A stretch of DNA of 64,000 bases. It comes from Diplodia intermedia. Lineage: Eukaryota > Ascomycota > Dothideomycetes > Botryosphaeriales > Botryosphaeriaceae. Below, piece by piece: positions 58,706 to 64,000 of the stretch. The notes beneath the pieces are model-generated. The model was not told the DNA's origin and made no database searches. It worked only from the letters and a program-made list of their open reading frames with translations. Position 1 is the stretch's first letter, and each line of letters starts with the position of its first letter. Location: assembly GCA_021495925.1 (NCBI GenBank), contig JAKEKT010000012.1:434001-498000 (forward strand), written 5' to 3'. Made by a program: the position numbers and the translations under genes.

Positions 58706-59861
58706 CTATTCTTGCAATTTCAAATCGGCATTCCCTGTTTTCGCCTTATTCGCTCTCCACTTGTAGTACTCCCCGGCCGTCACGACGGGGTACTTCATCG
58801 GATTACCGGGGCCCACGGAAGTCGACACCGGTTCCAGCAGCTTGCTCCGATCGAATCCAAAGAAGAATGGTGCCGAGTACCTCTCCTTTCCGCTCTTGTT
58901 GATCACTCTGTGTACAGTTGATACGAAGTAGTCGTTCGTCTGCCGCATGAAGCAGTCTCCGATGTTCACCACAAACGACCCAGGCACCGGCCTCGCTTTG
59001 ATCCACCGGCCCGCCTTGTTCAGAACCTCGAGCCCTCCCGAGTCATCCTGCGACACGATCGTCCAGCACTCGAAATCCGTATGAGCGCCGAGCCCGGCTT
59101 GGTCATCGGCAGAAGCGTCCTGCGCTGGATAGTGAAGGATACGCATGCCAGCCTCCGGCCGGGTGATGTACTGGTCAAAGGAATCCTCGGGCAGGTGGAG
59201 AGCAAGGGCAAAGATGTTGGTCATCTTGCGCGCAAGCTTCAGCAGCTGCGCGTAGTAGCCAAGTAGCCCTTCCTTGAAGCCTGGTGGGTCAGATGGCCAG
59301 ATGCTGATGGACGTTTCGTCTTTGTTCGTGGCATCCGGGTCGACCGACGGCTCGTAGGACCAGTTGAAGGCCTCACTCAAGTCTGCAGGTGTCAGAGCTC
59401 TGGCATGCCGATGTTGAGGAGAGATGGCCGTTACCGTTACTCTTCAGTGAGTTTCGGTTGTACGCCTTCATCGGATGGTAGCCAACAAACTCGTTTGGCA
59501 CCAGACCTGTCCACACTTCCATCTTCTTCTCCTCGTCCATTTCGAAGAACCGCTTCGCTTGCCGAAAAGCTTCTTCTGCGTAGCTTGGGTCAAGTCCCTG
59601 CCATCGTCAGGATAAGAACTCCCATGCTCCACGGCAACGTACATGGCCAACGATGTAGAAGAAGCCAATACGGTGGGCCGCCTCTCGCACTTTCTCAGCA
59701 ACGGCTCGACGATCATCCAGGTTATCGCTGTAGATCCCCGACACATCGATGATCGGGATCTCATCCGCATCTACAGACTCGTTCGTTTCGAATTGGTAAA
59801 CCTGGCCATTCTGGAGTCGCAATGTCCTGAGTGGTTGTGTTTCGCTCTGCACTTGGGACAT
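58706..59861 (-). CDS. 2-oxoglutarate/Fe(II) oxygenase (IPNS-like)
   Basis: Three exons, 59861-59643, 59597-59435 and 59382-58706, giving 352 aa. Introns of 45 and 52 bp have GTACGT and GTAACG donors. The N-terminal DIOX_N region includes EIPIIDVSGIYSDN and HRIGFFYIVGHGLD. The jelly-roll core has the iron facial triad His228 and Asp230 (GLGAHTDFECW) and His285 (STVHRVINKSG), and the 2-oxoglutarate-binding Arg295 and Ser297 (ERYSAPFFFGF). Of the two candidate donors at the end of exon 2, the second restores KSNDLSEAFNW, usual for the family. Members hydroxylate, desaturate or cyclise small molecules; the substrate is unknown. No biosynthetic backbone gene is visible nearby. It is divergent from the orphan ORF at 60067. 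Confidence 0.92.
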
Positions 59862-60066
59862 GGTGTCGTTTCTTGAAACTGGTAAAGAGCTTCGCCAAAA
59901 TGTGGCAGGTGCGGGGTTGCAGCAGCTTTATCAAGAGAGCAGCAGTGCCCCACTACTCGGCGACAGGGTGCCGATCGCGCGGGTATTCAAAACCAGTGCC
60001 GACAACATCTGCCTCATCTTTCACTGTCGCGTAAATGGACGTGAGAGCTACAATTCTGAACAGTAG

Positions 60067-61035
60067 ATGGGAAGCCTGGTTCACATCAGATTCACGGAGA
60101 GGAACGGCCGTCGCTGCTCTATCCTCACGAATACAGTCGCAGAAGCACTGCCTGGCGACGCCGCCTCCTTATCATCTTACCAACCTACCGCTCCGAGTAT
60201 CGTATTTATCTCGCCAAGCTTAGCGATCCTCGGGCTGGGCCCCCAAAGCTCCGTATATGATCCACAGCCGGCAGCATCGTCCTGCATCTTTCTTGCTGAT
60301 GGGTACGGAGTGGATCATTGCGCCAGGATCGACAGAGAGCACGCAAGAGCCCGCAGAATTGCGGGCCCGCATCCAATTGACCCCAGTAGCCCATCCTTTC
60401 AAAGACATACTTCTCTCCAACAGACTCGACCAAAAAAAAAAAAAAAAAGGCACATCGCGCGAGTGCTACTCCGGCACGGATTCAAATTGCCGAAACTCTT
60501 GAAACCGGCTCTGTTTCAAATACCAACAACTCTCAGGCATCATTGCTTTCCAAGGAGTTCTTTCTCTACTGTGACACGAGAAGCAGGTGCAGTATCAGCC
60601 CTTCCCTTTCCAGCGTTCCTTGGCTGCAGAAACCCGTTCTTCTTCCCTGGAGTAGACATGGTCGAGTATCTCGGAGACAATTTTTGTTCCCGGACTCTTG
60701 CCTTAGAAGGGAGTCATCCACACAATCTTGATTCGTATCGAAGTATCGCCATTTTCACCTACCACCAAGCAATATTGGCGGAGTGTGTGCCCAGCCTGAA
60801 GCCGACGTTGGTAGAAAGTGTCGCAGAGAAAATTTGCGTCTATTCAGCTACCACGAGCTACGTCTTGCGCCGTGGCCTCCACTCAGCCGGCGACAATCGG
60901 TTTGCTGCCAGTGATGACCATGTGGCAGCAACTGAAAACACAGTCCCTATAGGCCCCTTGTCCGAGCGATTTTACGAAGCTTGTAAGAATGTGGCCTACC
61001 GCACACGTGCTTACCAATGCCCTGGGATGATGTGA
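60067..61035 (+). CDS. Orphan 322-codon ORF
   Basis: An ATG-initiated frame of 322 codons starts 205 bp from the divergent 2OG-oxygenase gene. No domain, signal peptide or membrane segment is recognised. A 17-A run at 60432-60448 encodes a Lys stretch. Codon usage is mixed, unlike the C-ending bias of the confident genes here. That argues for chance or for a young or decayed gene. It is listed because its length is unusual for random sequence of this composition. Confidence 0.25.
   Translation: MGSLVHIRFTERNGRRCSILTNTVAEALPGDAASLSSYQPTAPSIVFISPSLAILGLGPQSSVYDPQPAASSCIFLADGYGVDHCARIDREHARARRIAGPHPIDPSSPSFQRHTSLQQTRPKKKKKRHIARVLLRHGFKLPKLLKPALFQIPTTLRHHCFPRSSFSTVTREAGAVSALPFPAFLGCRNPFFFPGVDMVEYLGDNFCSRTLALEGSHPHNLDSYRSIAIFTYHQAILAECVPSLKPTLVESVAEKICVYSATTSYVLRRGLHSAGDNRFAASDDHVAATENTVPIGPLSERFYEACKNVAYRTRAYQCPGMM
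60432..60448 (+). repeat. Poly(A) tract, 17 nt
   Basis: A pure A run lies inside the orphan frame. It could be a microsatellite or the tail scar of a short retroposed sequence, but no target-site duplication was identified. Confidence 0.85.
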
Positions 61036-62036
61036 ATCATTTGATCCGACAAAGGAAAGTCGTCTTTAAGTTCGCCGCATACCCTGCTGGACCCTGCATT
61101 GCGTCAGGTAATTAGTCCAACAACAGAAAAGCGCAGCCGCTCTCCGGACCGTACTGTCTACCTTGAAATACCAGATCTTGATTCAGGGCCAACATGACTA
61201 CACCCAACCCTTTGGCACTTTCGTCAACGGAAAAAATGCCAATTTTTTGTGGATCGATTCGGCGTGCCTTTTTCACAAAGGACCACCGTTACTGGTTCGC
61301 TACCGCAGAAGCCGACACTCGCTATCGAATCTCGTGTGACATGGCCTGACTTGCACCTCCACGCAGACCCCCAAAAAACGCAAGCGACGACACATGACGT
61401 ATAAGCGGACTCGGTTGACGCCTTGGCGGGCGAGCCACCAAGCGATCCAGCCAGCGCGGCGAGAGGCCTTTTCGAGCAATGTTCCTCGGCCCCAGGGCTC
61501 GGCGGCTGTCACAAAGCCCATCTATCTGCCGGGGGAAGAAGGCTCAAAAAACGGTCAAGGAACACCAAAGCCACTTTCAGCCTCACAACGCATGAACGCA
61601 GGGAAAGGCAAGTGTTCCTTGCATCATCGCCATCACCATCACCATCACCATCACCATCGCCATCATCATCATTTGCAGCGGGCATGCCTGCTGCAGCAGG
61701 ATTGCGGGGAAGACAGAAGTGCGGGGACAAGGGCCAAGAAGCGACCAACGACCTGCCGCACGGGGTAAAGACGGCCGAAAACCGCGAATGCAAAGCACGA
61801 GCAGGACAGGAGTCCATGGCGCGTAATTTTCCGCCGGGGACGCCCAGCATTCGCTCGGGCGAACGCTCGCCCGCAATTGGGCCTGCCTTGGCCTCTCCCC
61901 GTTTATAAACTCCCCGCCGGGGCAATGAAACAATGTTTTTTTATTGTCGCCAGGTACGTACATACCAGCCGTCGCCAGTTAAGCAAAACCAACCCTCAGT
62001 CCCGGCCCAATCGCCCCCCCAACCAACCAACCAACC
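61036..62036. other. Intergenic region, GH43 promoter
   Basis: One kilobase holds the 5' flank of the GH43-type gene, with a CAT microsatellite near 61621-61676 and a TTTATAAAC element near 61903-61911, about 130 bp before the start codon, that may act as the TATA box. Nothing coding is supported. Confidence 0.5.
61621..61676 (+). repeat. (CAT/CAC)n microsatellite
   Basis: An imperfect CATCAC/CATCGC repeat of about 55 bp lies 360 bp upstream of the GH43-type gene. The motif CCATCA recurs as a near-perfect hexamer. Confidence 0.9.
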
Positions 62037-64000
62037 ATGCGGGTTGAAACATTGTTCTCCTGGCTGGTCTTCGCGGCTGCGGCCGCGCGTGCAAAGTACA
62101 TCGTGCCCGGCGGGCGATGGCACGACACGGACGGGAACCTGATCAACGCGCACGCCGGCGGCGTCACCGTCGAGCCGGCGTCGGGCAAGTTCTACTGGTT
62201 CGGCGAGTACAAGATCGAGGAGCAGGAGGAGGGCGGCGGCGTGACCGTGTACAGCTCCGAGGATCTGGCTACTTGGACCTACGAGGGTCTTGCATTGGGT
62301 GAGTTCTTACCCATGTGCGCGAGTGGACCAGACAAAAAAAAAAGAGAGAGAGGAAGGGAAGAGAGAGAAAAAAAAAAAGATTCACGGATCTAACACGCGC
62401 GTGCATCCAGAACCCATCGAGGGCCACCCGTACATCTCGCCCGAGCACATCATCCAACGGCCCAAGGTTGCGTACAGCGAGAGCTTGAACCAGTACCACG
62501 TGAGTGTACACTCGGCGAACTCCCGTCCTCTCTCGTAAAAAAAAACATCCCGGCTTACCGGGACCCCGGCGCTTCATTAGATGTGGTGGCACGCCGACAA
62601 CTCGACCTACGGCTGGCTGCTCCAGGGCTTCGCGACCGCCGACGCCATCGCGGGGCCCTACACCTTCGTCAACGCGACCGCGCCGCTCGGCAACTGGTCG
62701 CAGGACTTCGGCATGTTCACCGACTACAAGGACGGCCGCGCCTACGCGCTCTACTCCAACGGCGACCGCAAGGAGGGCCGCGACGTGTACCTCACCACCT
62801 TCAACGACGACGTCACCGCCCTGGACGACGTCGTCCACCGCTGGGACAAGTTCGACCTCGAGGCCCCGACCATCGTCCAGACCGAGGGCAGCTACTACGC
62901 GCTGATGAGCCACAAGACCGGTTACCGTCCGAACAGTGAGTTTTGAATCATCATCATCATCCCCCCCTCTTTCGGCCTGCGATTGGGGCACTGACGGAGG
63001 AGCGGCGGCGGCGGCAGATGTCGTGGCTTTCCGCGCGGATTCGCTCGCCGGTCCGTGGTCCCAGCCTTTCTTCGTGGCGCCGCCGAATACCCGGACGTTC
63101 AACTCGCAGTCGGGCTTTTCGTTGCGGATCGTCGGCGAGAATAAAACCACCTACCTTTATCTCGGTGACCAAGTAAGTCGATAGACTGAGCGAGTCAGCA
63201 GCTCCCGGTTCCTGACGGCGACGGCAGTGGGACAGCAATTCTCTTTGGGAGAGTCGGTACATCTGGCTCCCCATGAACATTGACGACGAGAAGAAGACGC
63301 TCGAGGTTGAGTGGCACGACGTGTATGACTTGGATGTGTAAGTGTTTTCAATACGGATGATATGAGCTGTGCAGCTGACCCGAGCGCACAGCAAGTCTGG
63401 AGAGTGGAGTCCTGTGGACGGAACCGCATACTATGGAGCGGATGCGACGACAAGCGGAAGCGCTTTCAAGCAGGAGGCTGTGAGTACAATGCAGGCATAT
63501 GCGCTAGAAGTAAACAGTACTGAGCCCAGGTAGAACTTCGCCAGCAAGGGAACCATCGTGACAGGAATCTACGGTAATGACAGCACCGTGACGTTCGAGG
63601 GTGTCGAGGGCGCCGGAAAGGACCAATGGGTCTCCTTCTATTATCAAAGTAAGTTTTCGGTGTGCGTTCTCGGAAAACTCAACTAACCACCACCGAAGAT
63701 ACCGATGATATGGGCTTCGGAGATCAGCGTAAGTGCCCGGATTTTCCTGTGAGCTCCGCGATTTGACTAATCAATCTTCAGCTGGTGGCTCTCCCGACCG
63801 CATCGGCGGGTCTTGGCAACTCCGTCGCATCAGCAGTGTCGTTGTCAACGGCGACGCTCAAAACGTGCAAACCCTTTATCAACGTGACACCCACAAGGGA
63901 ATCATCCTCTCCACGCCTCTTCTCCTCTCGCTCAAGGAAGGCTCAAACACCATTACCGTCGGCGGGCTGAGCAACGGGTTCGATCTGAAGGGCGCAGACT
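62037..64000 (+). CDS. Secreted GH43-type galactanase-like enzyme with CBM35, partial
   Basis: Nine exons are visible and the gene runs off the right edge: 62037-62298, 62411-62499, 62581-62935, 63018-63172, 63228-63337, 63392-63479, 63534-63648, 63699-63728, 63782 onward. A signal peptide (residues 1-19, LFSWLVFAAAAARA) precedes the five-bladed GH43 fold: INAHAGGVTVEPASGKFYWF, RPKVAYSESLNQYHMWWHAD, WSQDFGMFTDYKDGRAYALY, KFDLEAPTIVQTEGSYYALM and AGPWSQPFFV. This block order matches subfamily 24 exo-beta-1,3-galactanases, which degrade arabinogalactan side chains. From about exon 6 a CBM35-like module follows (GIYGNDSTVTFEG, then GGSPDRIGGSWQLRRI). Exact catalytic residues are not assigned here. 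A related GH43 with another substrate is possible. Confidence 0.88.

Overview
The window is nuclear DNA from a filamentous ascomycete (Pezizomycotina, probably a Dothideomycete). Most genes are split by short GT..AG introns of about 50-270 bp. Exons favour C/G-ending codons. The families are typical of moulds: HET domain, Clr5-ankyrin, CFEM, a fungal rhodopsin-domain membrane protein, a FucP-type permease and a GH43 galactanase-like enzyme. No rRNA, tRNA, CRISPR array or intact transposon was recognised. Exon models were built by hand from reading frame, splice consensus and protein-family continuity. In each multi-exon model except the window-truncated last gene, the exon lengths sum to a whole number of codons.

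Layout: 1-6.6 kb has no convincing gene. At 6.6-10.2 kb (minus) lies a GTPase-like/RasGEF fusion, at 14.4-17.2 kb (minus) a large disordered basic protein, and at 21.8-24.6 kb (minus) a BRD8/Bdc1-like bromodomain protein of the NuA4 type. A three-exon small coiled-coil protein follows at 25.8-26.3 kb (plus). A seven-exon sugar-permease-like MFS gene (29.2-31.1 kb, plus) converges on a HET-domain gene (31.4-34.0 kb, minus). A long near-perfect hairpin sits in the gap between them.

The region 34-37.3 kb is low-complexity and holds a probable relic of a DUF7730-like gene broken by a GGA microsatellite, plus a 41-bp tandem duplication. Then come a rhodopsin-domain membrane protein (plus), an MDR oxidoreductase (minus), a Clr5-ankyrin protein (minus), a CFEM GPI-anchored protein (minus), two adjacent multi-glycosylated membrane proteins (minus), a small cupin (minus), a 2-oxoglutarate/Fe(II) oxygenase (minus), and a secreted GH43-type enzyme running off the right edge (plus).

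The genes do not form an obvious single biosynthetic cluster. Several belong to surface, self/non-self or signalling families (HET, Clr5-ankyrin, CFEM, rhodopsin-domain, the two glycoproteins). Housekeeping-type regulators (RasGEF, bromodomain) lie on the left. Gene density is low, with intergenic stretches of 2-6 kb rich in homopolymers and simple repeats. A possible cysteine-containing, intron-rich gene (19.6-21.3 kb, minus) and a 322-codon orphan ORF (60.1 kb, plus) are reported at low confidence.
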